NCBI RefSeq assembly: GCF_038049935.1
Contig: NZ_CP145886.1
Coordinates: 40,001 to 97,500 of the forward strand
Reading direction: 5' to 3'
Length of the DNA stretch: 57,500 bases
Source: Rossellomorea sp. y25
Lineage (GTDB): Bacteria > Bacillota > Bacilli > Bacillales > Bacillaceae_B
Shown in pieces: positions 39,289 through 48,286 of this stretch (positions are counted from its first letter, which is position 1; each line of letters starts with the position of its first letter). A program made the translations under genes and the position numbers. The notes below the pieces were generated by a model, which worked only from the letters and a program-made list of their open reading frames with translations, was not told the DNA's origin and ran no database searches.

Positions 39289-41781
39289 ATGGGGAAAGCC
39301 GATCAGTCGATCATCGAACCAGTTCAGAACGTGGACATTGAACACACTAGGGTGGAGCTATCCAAGGGAATTAAGTCTATTTATTCGAAGCTTTCGTGGC
39401 TATTCGTAGAAAAGGGGATCGCCTTATTCGTTATCGGATTTTTATTGGGGAGAGCGTTAATCCTTTCCCACTTAACGCCGTTTGCATTACCGTTCTTTGC
39501 CGCTGTTTACATTATCCGAAGAGAAAAATCTCCCATTGCACTAATCGGATTGCTTGCAGGAGCTCTTACCTTATCTCTTCCTAGTATCAGTTATACGTTT
39601 GTCAGTGCGATAATATTCCTATTAGCGTTTCGATTATCACAGAAATATCACAAGAACAATTTGAGAGTCGTCGCTTTTTATGTCTTCTTCACTGTCATGG
39701 CAGCGAAGCTTTCATTCGATTATATCCAGCAAGGACAAGCCCTGACGGTTTACAACGGAGTAATGGCTTTGATAGAAGCGAGCCTTGCTTTTCTGTTAAC
39801 GTATATTTTCATTCAAAGTGTGCCCCTTGTAACCGTTCAGCGTAGAAGGAAGTCGCTGAAAACAGAAGAAGTGGTCAGTCTGATCATTCTATTAGCATCT
39901 ATTATGACAGGTACGATCGGATGGTCTGTATATAATCTGTCTGTGGAACATGTGTTATCAAGATACTTAGTGCTGCTGTTTTCCTTTATAGCAGGGGCTA
40001 CAGTGGGCTCCACAGTAGGGGTTGTCACTGGGCTTGTTTTCAGTTTAGCGAACGTTTCCAGCTTTTATCAAATGAGCTTGCTTGCTTTCTCGGGGCTTCT
40101 GGGCGGACTTATGAAAGAAGGAAAGAAATTCGGAGCAGCAATCGGTTTGTTAATCGCTACTTTACTAATGGGGATGTACGGAGAAACAGATACGGTCATA
40201 ACGAAAACCTTATATGAATCGGGGGTAGCGATTTTACTCTTATTTTTAACCCCTCAAAGTTTAACGTCTAAAATTGCCAAGCATATTCCTGGGACTGCCG
40301 AATACCAGCAGGAACAACAGGGATACATGCGAAGGGTGAGAGATGTGACCGCTAACAGGGTCACGCAGTTTTCCTCGGTGTTTCAAGCTTTGTCCAATAG
40401 TTTTCAACAAATAGAAGACCGATTTGAAGAGGAGGAAGATAAAGAGTTCGATTATTTCTTAAGCAATGTGACAGAGAAAACGTGTCAAACCTGTTTTAAG
40501 AAAGATCAATGCTGGGCTCGGAATTTTGATAAAACCTATAATCTGATGAAAGATGTGATGACCGAGTATGATCAGGGACGTGTCCCCTTGTCACAAAAAC
40601 TTGCTAGAGAAGTAGAGAAGCATTGTACGAGAGAGAAAAAGCTGAAAGAGACGATTTATCAGGAGTTGACCTTCTATCAAGCCAATTTAAAATTAAAGAA
40701 GCAGGTCCAGGAAAGCAGGAAGCTGGTCGCTGATCAATTACTGGGAGTATCCGAGGTAATGGGGAACTTCGCAAAAGAAATTCAAAGAGAGAGGGAGAAT
40801 CATCATATTCAGGAAGAACAAATCTTATCGAGTATCGGAGAGTTTGGAATCGAGATTGAAAGCATTGAAATCTATAACCTGGAACAGGGGAATGTTGATA
40901 TAGATATGACCATGCCTTATTGCGGGGGACATGGAGAGGGTGAAAAGCTGATTGCCCCGATGTTATCGGATATTTTAGGTGAAAATATCATTGTTCAAAA
41001 GGAGGAGTGTGCTCAATTTCCGAACGGTCAATGTCATGTGACCTTCCAATCTGCCAAGAAATTTGTAGTGGATACCGGAGCTTCTCATGCAGCGAAAGGG
41101 GGAGGGCTGGTATCAGGAGACAGCTACTCGATGATTGAATTAGGAAGGGGGAAATATGCTGTTGCGATTAGTGACGGAATGGGAAATGGAGAACGGGCTC
41201 ACTATGAAAGTAATGAAACCCTGAGACTTTTGAAAAAAATACTGGAATCCGGGATTGAAGAACAGGTGGCGATCAAATCCATCAACTCGATTCTATCTCT
41301 AAGAACGAATGATGAAATTTTCTCTACATTGGATTTAGCCATGATCGATCTGCAGAATGCGTCATCGAGGTTCTTGAAAATCGGTTCAACCCCGAGTTTC
41401 ATTAAGCGGGGAGATAAAATCATAAAGGTAGAGGCAAGCAATTTACCAATGGGGATGCTTCAGCAGGATTTCGATGTGGATGTCGTGTCTGAGCAGTTAA
41501 AAGCAGGAGACCTTCTCATTATGATGAGTGATGGCGCCTTTGAAGGCCCGAAACATGTAGAAAATTATGACCTCTGGATGAAGAGGAAAATAAAGGAACT
41601 TGAAACCGAGGAACCACAAGAAGTGGCCGATATTCTAATGGAGGAAGTGATCAGGTCGAGCTCCGGATTAATAGAAGACGATATGACAATTGTGGTTTCG
41701 AAAATCAAACATAATATACCGAAATGGTCCTCTATCCCTGTGCAAAAACCGAAAACGAAAGATAAAAAAAGGATTTCGTAG
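39289..41781 (+). CDS. spoIIE: Stage II sporulation protein E, serine phosphatase
   Basis: An 830-residue membrane phosphatase. About ten hydrophobic segments fill 45-330. A central domain (about 340-580) for FtsZ interaction and oligomerisation follows, with a Cys cluster CQTCFKKDQCW. The C-terminal PP2C domain (about 600-810) has AISDGMGNGERA, STLDLAMIDL, MMSDGAFEGP and EDDMTIVV. It dephosphorylates SpoIIAA, freeing sigma-F in the forespore, and helps place the polar septum. ATG 39289 with GGGGAG ten bases before is chosen; an ATG at 39271 lies before it. Length matches B. subtilis (827). Confidence 0.97.
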   Translation: MGKADQSIIEPVQNVDIEHTRVELSKGIKSIYSKLSWLFVEKGIALFVIGFLLGRALILSHLTPFALPFFAAVYIIRREKSPIALIGLLAGALTLSLPSISYTFVSAIIFLLAFRLSQKYHKNNLRVVAFYVFFTVMAAKLSFDYIQQGQALTVYNGVMALIEASLAFLLTYIFIQSVPLVTVQRRRKSLKTEEVVSLIILLASIMTGTIGWSVYNLSVEHVLSRYLVLLFSFIAGATVGSTVGVVTGLVFSLANVSSFYQMSLLAFSGLLGGLMKEGKKFGAAIGLLIATLLMGMYGETDTVITKTLYESGVAILLLFLTPQSLTSKIAKHIPGTAEYQQEQQGYMRRVRDVTANRVTQFSSVFQALSNSFQQIEDRFEEEEDKEFDYFLSNVTEKTCQTCFKKDQCWARNFDKTYNLMKDVMTEYDQGRVPLSQKLAREVEKHCTREKKLKETIYQELTFYQANLKLKKQVQESRKLVADQLLGVSEVMGNFAKEIQRERENHHIQEEQILSSIGEFGIEIESIEIYNLEQGNVDIDMTMPYCGGHGEGEKLIAPMLSDILGENIIVQKEECAQFPNGQCHVTFQSAKKFVVDTGASHAAKGGGLVSGDSYSMIELGRGKYAVAISDGMGNGERAHYESNETLRLLKKILESGIEEQVAIKSINSILSLRTNDEIFSTLDLAMIDLQNASSRFLKIGSTPSFIKRGDKIIKVEASNLPMGMLQQDFDVDVVSEQLKAGDLLIMMSDGAFEGPKHVENYDLWMKRKIKELETEEPQEVADILMEEVIRSSSGLIEDDMTIVVSKIKHNIPKWSSIPVQKPKTKDKKRIS

Positions 41782-41795
41782 GACGAATATTTCCC

Positions 41796-41822
41796 TTGAA
41801 AAATAGTTAACTAGAGTATAAT
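41796..41822 (+). promoter_or_regulatory. Candidate sigma-A promoter of yabS-yabT
   Basis: TTGAAA (41796-41801), 15 nt, TATAAT (41817-41822). The -10 is perfect but the spacer is short. Confidence 0.45.
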
Positions 41823-41824
41823 TT

Positions 41825-41868
41825 CCTCCTCACTCGGCGAAGATGATAACAACTTTAGAATGAGGAGG
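41825..41868 (+). promoter_or_regulatory. Hairpin masking the yabS ribosome binding site
   Basis: CCTCCTCA (41825-41832) is perfectly complementary to TGAGGAGG (41861-41868), which is the yabS Shine-Dalgarno, eight bases before its ATG. The loop is 28 nt. Confidence 0.5.
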
Positions 41869-41876
41869 GGAGTCTG

Positions 41877-42617
41877 ATGAAGCCAGGTACACTTCGTCAA
41901 ATTCTATTAATTACGGATGGTTGTTCGAATCAAGGGGAAGATCCAATTGCGATGGCGGCCCTTGCGAAGGAGCAAGGAATTTCAGTTAACGTAATTGGTG
42001 TCATGGATAATGATGTGATAGATGATAACGGAATGCAGGAAATTGAAGGAATTGCTCTATCAGGGGGTGGAGTAAGTCAGATTGTATATGCTCAACAACT
42101 TTCTCAAACCGTGCAAATGGTTACACGTAAAGCGATGACACAAACCTTGCAGGGGGTTGTGAATAAAGAGCTGAAACAAATCCTCGGTAAATCCGCATCC
42201 ATGGAGGAGCTTCCTCCAGAACAACGTGGAGAGGTCATGGAGGTTGTCGACGAATTAGGGGAGTCAGTTGATATGGAAGTGTTGATTCTTGTCGATACGT
42301 CTGCAAGTATGAAACATAAGCTTCCCACGGTTAAGGAAGCTCTATTAGACCTTTCATTAAGCCTGAATGCTAGAATGGGTGATAATAAATTTTCCGTCTT
42401 TGTATTTCCCGGGAAACGACAAGATGTCGAAAAATTGCTAGATTGGACACCGAAACTTGAAACATTAACGAGTATATTCTCTAAATTGTCTCCAGGTGGA
42501 ATTACTCCAACAGGTCCAGCGATCTCAGAAGCTATCACACACTTTAAGAAAAAACGTTCATTAAGGGGATTGCTCACTCGTGGCGATGATGAACAATACT
42601 TCGAAGAAACCATTTGA
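41877..42617 (+). CDS. yabS: YabS, von Willebrand factor A-domain protein
   Basis: A 246-residue protein with a vWA fold. A MIDAS motif DTSAS is in VLILVDTSASMKHKLPT (about 143), and another ITDGCS occurs at the N-terminus. In B. subtilis it is a sporulation-period gene ahead of the kinase yabT. The binding partner is unknown. It begins with a very strong GAGGAGGGG that is paired in a possible hairpin. Its end overlaps the start of yabT by up to 38 nt. Confidence 0.9.
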   Translation: MKPGTLRQILLITDGCSNQGEDPIAMAALAKEQGISVNVIGVMDNDVIDDNGMQEIEGIALSGGGVSQIVYAQQLSQTVQMVTRKAMTQTLQGVVNKELKQILGKSASMEELPPEQRGEVMEVVDELGESVDMEVLILVDTSASMKHKLPTVKEALLDLSLSLNARMGDNKFSVFVFPGKRQDVEKLLDWTPKLETLTSIFSKLSPGGITPTGPAISEAITHFKKKRSLRGLLTRGDDEQYFEETI

Positions 42618-43593
42618 TTTTCCCCCTGGAACAGTTATAAGAGGAAAGTGGTATAAGCACATCTACACCATTGTAAAAGAATTAGGGTATGGTGCGAACG
42701 GTATTGTGTACCTTGTACAAGGATCGTCAGGATACCAGGCATTAAAGATGAGTGACAGTAATGTATCTATTACCTCTGAAGTCAATGTTTTAAAGTCTTT
42801 CTCAAAGGTCCAAGGTGCTCCCCTTGGGCCAAAGCTTCTTGATGTGGACGATTGGGAGTATCGGGGACAGAAAATACATTATTACGTGATGGAATATATT
42901 CAAGGTACTGACTTGCTGTCATTTGTTCAATCGAAAGGATTTTCGTGGGCAGGTGTACTCATTGCTCAACTCCTGACAGACCTAGAGCGAATTCATAAGG
43001 AAGGGTGGGTCTTTGGGGATTTAAAACCTGAAAACTTGATCGTCACAGGCCCTCCTTACCGAATTCGCTGTATTGATGTTGGGGGAACGACTATCAATGG
43101 ACGGGCAATCAAAGAGTTTACGGAGTTTTTTGATAGAGGATATTGGGTAGGAGGTTCACGGAGAGCGGAACCTTCATATGATCTTTTCTCTGTAGGTATG
43201 ATCCTCATTAATTTAGCCTACCCTGGGCGTTTCACCAAGTCAGGAAACGGGAATATGCAACAATTAAGGGAAGCGATAGGTTCCAAAGATCAATTGAAGA
43301 AGTTTGAAGGGTCGATTCTGGATGCGTTGGAAGGAAAATTTCAATCTGCAAGTGATATGAGAGTCAGCCTCCTGAATGGACTTTCTCACTCTCAACCAGT
43401 ACAGCAGCCCAAACCGAAACCTAAAGTCAAAAGACCTGTTCCAACAAATTCTCATGTAAGTTCATCACCTTCGCATACAAGCAGATATCAAAATCACCGA
43501 AATAAAAAGTCAAGTCACTTTCTTGAGACTGTGCTCGTGGTGATGATTGTTTCGTTATTATATGTTTTGTATATTTATGGAGAATTGATGTAG
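42580..43593 (+). CDS. yabT: Hanks-type serine/threonine kinase YabT
   Basis: A 337-residue kinase with a C-terminal membrane anchor (about 312-333). The glycine loop is LGYGANGIVYLV and the ATP lysine is in YQALKMS. The catalytic loop is FGDLKPENL in place of HRDLKPEN, and the metal motif is DVGG in place of DFG. In B. subtilis YabT sits at the forespore septum, is activated by DNA and phosphorylates RecA. The linker before the anchor is rich in Lys, Pro and Ser (PKPKPKVKRP), suitable for DNA contact. GTG 42580 has AAGGGGA upstream; ATGs at 42586 and 42589 are alternatives. Confidence 0.9.
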   Translation: MAMMNNTSKKPFDFPPGTVIRGKWYKHIYTIVKELGYGANGIVYLVQGSSGYQALKMSDSNVSITSEVNVLKSFSKVQGAPLGPKLLDVDDWEYRGQKIHYYVMEYIQGTDLLSFVQSKGFSWAGVLIAQLLTDLERIHKEGWVFGDLKPENLIVTGPPYRIRCIDVGGTTINGRAIKEFTEFFDRGYWVGGSRRAEPSYDLFSVGMILINLAYPGRFTKSGNGNMQQLREAIGSKDQLKKFEGSILDALEGKFQSASDMRVSLLNGLSHSQPVQQPKPKPKVKRPVPTNSHVSSSPSHTSRYQNHRNKKSSHFLETVLVVMIVSLLYVLYIYGELM

Positions 43594-43661
43594 CTTAAGA
43601 GTGTGAGATTTCAGCAGATATTGATACAATGGGGAAAATGGTTTTAGGAAGAGGAAGCGTT

Positions 43662-45068
43662 ATGTTAGAACATACTACAAAAGAGTTTATTCACGATCAT
43701 GGGCTTATTGAAGAGGGAGATCGAATTGTTGTGGCTGTGTCTGGAGGCCCTGATTCCTTAGCGCTTCTCCATTTTCTCGATGCGAACCGTAATGAGTGGG
43801 GAGTAGAAGTGATCGCTGCTCATCTTGATCATATGTTTCGAGGAGAAGAGTCCTATCAAGAGCTTTTGTTCGTAGAAGGATTCTGCAGAAGTCGACACAT
43901 CCCTTTTTACGGTGAACGAATGGATGTGTCAACTGAAATGGAGAAGATGAATGGAAGCCTACAGGAAAAGGCCCGACACATTCGTTATGAATTCTTGGGG
44001 AATGTAATGGAAGATGTATCAGCTACCAAATTGGCCCTCGGTCACCATGGGGATGATCAGGTAGAAACCATCTTAATGAAGATGACAAGGGGAGCGTCGG
44101 GAGCCGGCAGAGCGGGAATTCCATTCAAGCGCCCTTTTTCTACAGGAGAGATAATCCGGCCCTTCCTCTCGATCACCAAGAAGGAAATCGAAGGCTATTG
44201 TGAGAGATACGACCTTTCTCCGAGGAGGGATCCCAGCAATCAGAAGGAAGATTATACGAGGAACCGATTCCGAAAAAAGGTTCTGCCGTTCTTAAAGAAT
44301 GAAAACCCTCATGTTCATCTTCAATTCCAACGATTTAGTGAAGAATTGGAAGAAGATGAGGCATTTTTAGAGGAATTAACAAGGAATAAGTTGAATAAGG
44401 TATGGAATAACACTGGAGATTTCTCATCTTTAAATATCGAAGGTTTTCTTGCAATGGCTCAGCCTTTACAAAGAAGAGGGATTAATCTAATATTAAACTA
44501 TCTTTACAAACTTAGACCATCTTCCTTATCGTCTATACATATTTACGATGTATTGGGTATATTAAAAGGAAAAACGCCTAATGCCAGCCTGGATTTACCG
44601 AAAGGGCTTAAGGTAACAAGGGCGTATCATACATGTTATTTTCACTTTGGAGAATTAGCGTTAACCGAATCTCCTTATTGTTACGGGATACAGGTGAATG
44701 AAACGCTTGAACTTAAAGGTGGATATCAGTTCCGTCTCCATTGTTCTTCCTCGTTAGCAGAGGATCTTACCGGCGATAGGATCTACCTGGATCCGGACGA
44801 GGTCACTCTACCTTTATATGTGCGTACGAGAAAGAGCGGAGATCGAATGAAAGTGAAGGGTTTGGAAGGCTCAAAGAAGCTTAAGACACTCTTTATTGAC
44901 GAAAAAGTTCCTGTACACCTCCGTGACGGATGGCCTATTGTAGTGGACGCAGATAATCACATACTTTGGGTACCGGGAATGAAAAAGTCTATTTACGATT
45001 TGGGAGAAGAGCAAGAAAATAGTTTAGTACTACAATTTAAGAGCAATCATCTTCTAGGAGGCAGTTGA
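43662..45068 (+). CDS. tilS: tRNA(Ile)-lysidine synthetase
   Basis: A 468-residue enzyme that converts C34 of the tRNA-Ile CAT anticodon into lysidine. The PP-loop SGGPDS is at about residues 26-31, and AHLDHMFRGEES and LALGHHGDDQVETILM follow. The C-terminal substrate-recognition domain has YVRTRKSGDRMK. Essential in Bacillus. ATG 43662 with AGGAAGAGG is chosen; an earlier in-frame ATG at 43629 has no site. hprT begins 3 nt after the stop, and TilS and HprT are known partners in B. subtilis ftsH control. Confidence 0.95.
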   Translation: MLEHTTKEFIHDHGLIEEGDRIVVAVSGGPDSLALLHFLDANRNEWGVEVIAAHLDHMFRGEESYQELLFVEGFCRSRHIPFYGERMDVSTEMEKMNGSLQEKARHIRYEFLGNVMEDVSATKLALGHHGDDQVETILMKMTRGASGAGRAGIPFKRPFSTGEIIRPFLSITKKEIEGYCERYDLSPRRDPSNQKEDYTRNRFRKKVLPFLKNENPHVHLQFQRFSEELEEDEAFLEELTRNKLNKVWNNTGDFSSLNIEGFLAMAQPLQRRGINLILNYLYKLRPSSLSSIHIYDVLGILKGKTPNASLDLPKGLKVTRAYHTCYFHFGELALTESPYCYGIQVNETLELKGGYQFRLHCSSSLAEDLTGDRIYLDPDEVTLPLYVRTRKSGDRMKVKGLEGSKKLKTLFIDEKVPVHLRDGWPIVVDADNHILWVPGMKKSIYDLGEEQENSLVLQFKSNHLLGGS

Positions 45069-45071
45069 ACA

Positions 45072-45620
45072 TTGTTAAATCAAGATATTGAGAAAGTGTT
45101 AATTTCAGAAGAAGAACTTCAAGAAAAGATTAAAGCATTAGGTGCACAATTAACAGAGGAGTATCAAGATCGATTTCCTTTGGCAATTGGAGTTTTAAAA
45201 GGCGCGATGCCATTCATGGCGGACCTTTGTAAACGTATGGATACACATATGGAAATGGACTTCATGGATGTATCCAGCTACGGAAACTCTACTGTCTCTT
45301 CAGGAGAAGTAAAGATTGTGAAAGATTTAGACACGAAAGTGGAAGGACGGGATATCCTGATCATTGAAGATATTATCGACAGTGGTTTAACACTAAGCTA
45401 CTTAGTGGAACTATTCCGTTATCGCAAAGCAAAATCCATCAGCATTGTCACGCTTCTTGACAAGCCATCTGGACGCAAAGCAGATATCAAAGCGGACTAT
45501 GTAGGCTTTATTGTTCCTGACGAATTCGTTGTCGGGTATGGCCTGGATTACGCAGAAAGATACCGTAATCTACCGTATATCGGTGTTTTAAAACCAAGAG
45601 TGTATACAACAGGAGAATAA
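45072..45620 (+). CDS. hprT: Hypoxanthine phosphoribosyltransferase
   Basis: A 182-residue purine salvage enzyme that makes IMP and GMP with PRPP. The PRPP motif is [14 protein letters not shown], and [11 protein letters not shown] is the flexible loop. The C-terminal [22 protein letters not shown] binds the base. The start is TTG at 45072 with GGAGG (45057-45061). It is encoded right after tilS. Confidence 0.96.
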   Translation: MLNQDIEKVLISEEELQEKIKALGAQLTEEYQDRFPLAIGVLKGAMPFMADLCKRMDTHMEMDFMDVSSYGNSTVSSGEVKIVKDLDTKVEGRDILIIEDIIDSGLTLSYLVELFRYRKAKSISIVTLLDKPSGRKADIKADYVGFIVPDEFVVGYGLDYAERYRNLPYIGVLKPRVYTTGE

Positions 45621-45653
45621 GTATATTCTAAAGAGGAATCTTGTAAGTGCAAT

Positions 45654-45681
45654 TTGTTGTAATGCCATGATTTTCTATGAT
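45654..45681 (+). promoter_or_regulatory. Candidate promoter of ftsH
   Basis: TTGTTG (45654-45659), 16 nt, TATGAT (45676-45681), about 42 nt before the start codon. Moderate match. Confidence 0.4.
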
Positions 45682-45723
45682 ACTATTTTACTTAGTTTGT
45701 TTACCCGTGGGAGGAGGTAAGGG

Positions 45724-47685
45724 ATGAACCGGATCTTTCGAAACACCATATTCTATTTACTAGTCTTTTTAGTGATTATAGGTGTGGTGAGTTATTTCAG
45801 TAATAACAACGAGCCAACCAAAAATATCGAGTACAGTACGTTTATTAATAACCTTGAAGAGGGAGACGTTTCTTCTTTTTCAATTCAGCCTGGCAGAGGC
45901 GTTTATGAAGTGAAAGGACAGATGGAAGGGGCTAAAGAAGGAGAGTACTTCTTAACCTATGTCCTTACCACAGATGGAAAGTTAATGGAGAAGATCAATA
46001 CGGCAGCATCAGAGCAAGGAATTGATGTGGAAGTATTACAAGCCAAAGAAACAAGCGGCTGGGTATCTTTCTTTACGACGATCATTCCATTTGTCATTAT
46101 CTTTATTCTGTTCTTCTTCTTACTTAACCAAGCTCAAGGCGGCGGCAGCCGTGTCATGAACTTTGGGAAAAGTAAAGCAAAGCTATACAGCGAAGAGAAG
46201 AAGAAAGTCCGCTTTAAAGATGTAGCGGGAGCAGATGAAGAGAAGCAAGAACTTGTAGAGGTAGTGGAATTCTTAAAGGATCCACGCAAATTCTCTGAAG
46301 TGGGTGCCCGTATTCCAAAGGGTGTCCTTCTAGTGGGACCTCCAGGTACAGGTAAAACCTTACTTGCGCGAGCAGTGGCTGGAGAAGCAGGAGTTCCTTT
46401 CTTCTCAATCAGTGGTTCCGACTTCGTTGAAATGTTTGTCGGTGTCGGAGCATCTCGTGTACGTGATTTATTCGAAAATGCAAAGAAGAATGCACCTTGT
46501 ATCATTTTCATTGATGAAATTGATGCAGTCGGTCGTCAACGTGGAGCAGGTTTAGGTGGAGGTCACGATGAGCGTGAACAAACCCTTAACCAGTTACTAG
46601 TCGAAATGGATGGTTTTGGCGCTAACGAAGGTATCATCATCGTCGCTGCAACAAACCGACCAGACATTCTGGATCCTGCATTGTTACGTCCAGGTCGTTT
46701 CGACCGTCAGATTACAGTTGATCGTCCTGACCTTAAAGGACGTGAAGCGGTTCTTAAAGTTCATGCACATAATAAACCGCTTGATGAATCTGTCGATTTA
46801 AAAGCAATTGCCATGAGAACACCAGGTTTCTCTGGAGCTGATTTAGAAAACCTTCTAAACGAAGCAGCACTTGTGGCAGCCCGTGAGGATAAGAAGAAAA
46901 TCGATATGCGCGATATTGATGAAGCAACAGACCGTGTCATTGCCGGTCCTGCGAAGAAGAGCCGCGTCATATCTGAAAAAGAACGTAAAATCGTGGCATT
47001 CCACGAAGCGGGTCATACCGTTATTGGATTAGTCCTTGATGAAGCAGATATGGTACATAAGGTGACCATCGTTCCTCGTGGGCAAGCAGGCGGATATGCC
47101 GTTATGCTTCCGAAAGAAGATCGTTACTTTATGACGAAGCCTGAGCTTCTTGATAAGATTACCGGTTTACTTGGTGGTCGTGTAGCAGAGGAAATCATCT
47201 TCGGTGATGTCTCAACTGGTGCCCATAATGACTTCCAACGTGCAACTGGAATTGCCCGTAAAATGGTCACTGAATATGGTATGAGTGATAAGCTTGGACC
47301 GCTTCAGTTTGGTCAATCTCAAGGCGGTCAAGTGTTCTTGGGACGCGACATCAATAGTGAGCAAAATTATTCAGATGCCATCGCTTACGAAATCGACTTA
47401 GAAATGCAGCGTCTAATTAAAGAAAGCTATGAGAGAGCGAAGCGAATTCTTACTGAAAATCGCGACAAGCTTGAACTCATTGCGAAAACATTATTAGACA
47501 TTGAAACATTGGATGCAGCGCAAATCAAGCATTTAATGGATCATGGTAAATTACCGGAACGTACGTATGAATCCGATCAGGATAACAGCGACGTGAAAGT
47601 AAATATCCAAAAGAAAAATGAAGAAACGGTGATCGAGGAAGATACAGCTTCAAAAGAAGACGATTCTAACTCTGATCGTACGTAA
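45724..47685 (+). CDS. ftsH: ATP-dependent zinc metalloprotease FtsH
   Basis: A 653-residue membrane protease. Two membrane segments lie near 7-25 and 110-132 with an outside domain between them. The AAA module has Walker A GPPGTGKT near 205, Walker B IIFIDEID, and the SRH region [21 protein letters not shown]. The zinc site is HEAGH at 427-431. It degrades membrane and regulatory proteins and is needed for Spo0A activation in B. subtilis. The acidic tail is rich in Asp and Glu. A strong GGGAGGAGG precedes the ATG. Confidence 0.98.
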   Translation: MNRIFRNTIFYLLVFLVIIGVVSYFSNNNEPTKNIEYSTFINNLEEGDVSSFSIQPGRGVYEVKGQMEGAKEGEYFLTYVLTTDGKLMEKINTAASEQGIDVEVLQAKETSGWVSFFTTIIPFVIIFILFFFLLNQAQGGGSRVMNFGKSKAKLYSEEKKKVRFKDVAGADEEKQELVEVVEFLKDPRKFSEVGARIPKGVLLVGPPGTGKTLLARAVAGEAGVPFFSISGSDFVEMFVGVGASRVRDLFENAKKNAPCIIFIDEIDAVGRQRGAGLGGGHDEREQTLNQLLVEMDGFGANEGIIIVAATNRPDILDPALLRPGRFDRQITVDRPDLKGREAVLKVHAHNKPLDESVDLKAIAMRTPGFSGADLENLLNEAALVAAREDKKKIDMRDIDEATDRVIAGPAKKSRVISEKERKIVAFHEAGHTVIGLVLDEADMVHKVTIVPRGQAGGYAVMLPKEDRYFMTKPELLDKITGLLGGRVAEEIIFGDVSTGAHNDFQRATGIARKMVTEYGMSDKLGPLQFGQSQGGQVFLGRDINSEQNYSDAIAYEIDLEMQRLIKESYERAKRILTENRDKLELIAKTLLDIETLDAAQIKHLMDHGKLPERTYESDQDNSDVKVNIQKKNEETVIEEDTASKEDDSNSDRT

Positions 47686-47692
47686 ATAGAGG

Positions 47693-47724
47693 GGATGCAT
47701 CCAGTAATGGGTGCATCCTTTTTG
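47693..47724 (+). terminator. Terminator of ftsH
   Basis: Ten-base stem GGATGCATCC/GGGTGCATCC (one G-U pair), loop AGTAAT, then TTTTT. Confidence 0.88.
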
Positions 47725-48011
47725 TTGTGGTAGATTGGCTTCCACTGCAGGACGATTCATGATTGGTTAATATGTTGTTTTGGAAAGGATTGTAAAACGG
47801 CTGGATTATTTCCTGTTTCGGCCGGATTTTCGATTAAAACGGCCGGATTATGGCGTAAAATGGCCGGATTTTCTCAACGAGTAACCCGAAACAGCACCTT
47901 ATGGCAGAGTTTTTCTTGGATTTCATCACCCAAAATCGGATTATATGCTCAATATGCGTGTTTGCTACAAGATAATGCTCTAAAATGCAAAATACAGAAT
48001 ATTTAACCGTA
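47725..48011. other. Gene-free region with GGCCGGATT array
   Basis: Between the ftsH terminator and the structured repeat. Apart from the array at 47799-47881 and a cluster of ATGC words at 47945, 47954, 47975 and 47985 (steps 9, 21, 10) I see no feature. Confidence 0.6.
47799..47881. repeat. GGCCGGATT array, exact 21-nt period
   Basis: GGCTGGATT at 47799, then GGCCGGATT at 47820, 47841 and 47862, exact 21-nt steps. The unit bodies differ (for example ATTTTCGATTAAAAC and ATTATGGCGTAAAAT). No ORF. Confidence 0.85.
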
Positions 48012-48091
48012 ACTAGATGGAGCTAGCGAATCCCCCTGCTAAACATATTCGCCTTATGCTTGTCGGGTCTAACCAAGCCGGTTCCGCTTTT
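48012..48091. repeat. Shortened copy of the structured repeat family
   Basis: About 80 nt. It has the right end (CTTATGCTTGTCGGGTCTAA through GGTTCCGCTTTT) preceded by AGCTAGCGAAT...ATTCGCC, where GCGAAT/ATTCGC can pair. Most of the central hairpin is missing. Confidence 0.65.
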
Positions 48092-48097
48092 GTCTCA

Positions 48098-48216
48098 TCT
48101 AGCTCCACCGGCTAGCCCCTCGAGGTCATAAGATAAATGGTCCAAGAAGGCAAAGAACGCCTTCCCGGCCCATTCATCTTATGCTTGTCGGGTCTGACCA
48201 AGCCGGTTCCGCTTTT
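48098..48216. repeat. Structured repeat family, full copy 4
   Basis: About 118 nt. Stems: outer ACCGGCT/AGCCGGT, CATAAGAT/ATCTTATG, terminal ATGGTCC/GGCCCAT (one G-U), and inner AAGGC/GCCTT. Each stem differs from copies 1 and 2 on both sides, with pairing kept. Confidence 0.85.
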
Positions 48217-48286
48217 GTACCTATTCTAAATAAATTATGGTATGATGTTGGCAGTGTGAAAACAATTGGCTTAGTAGGTGAGGATA

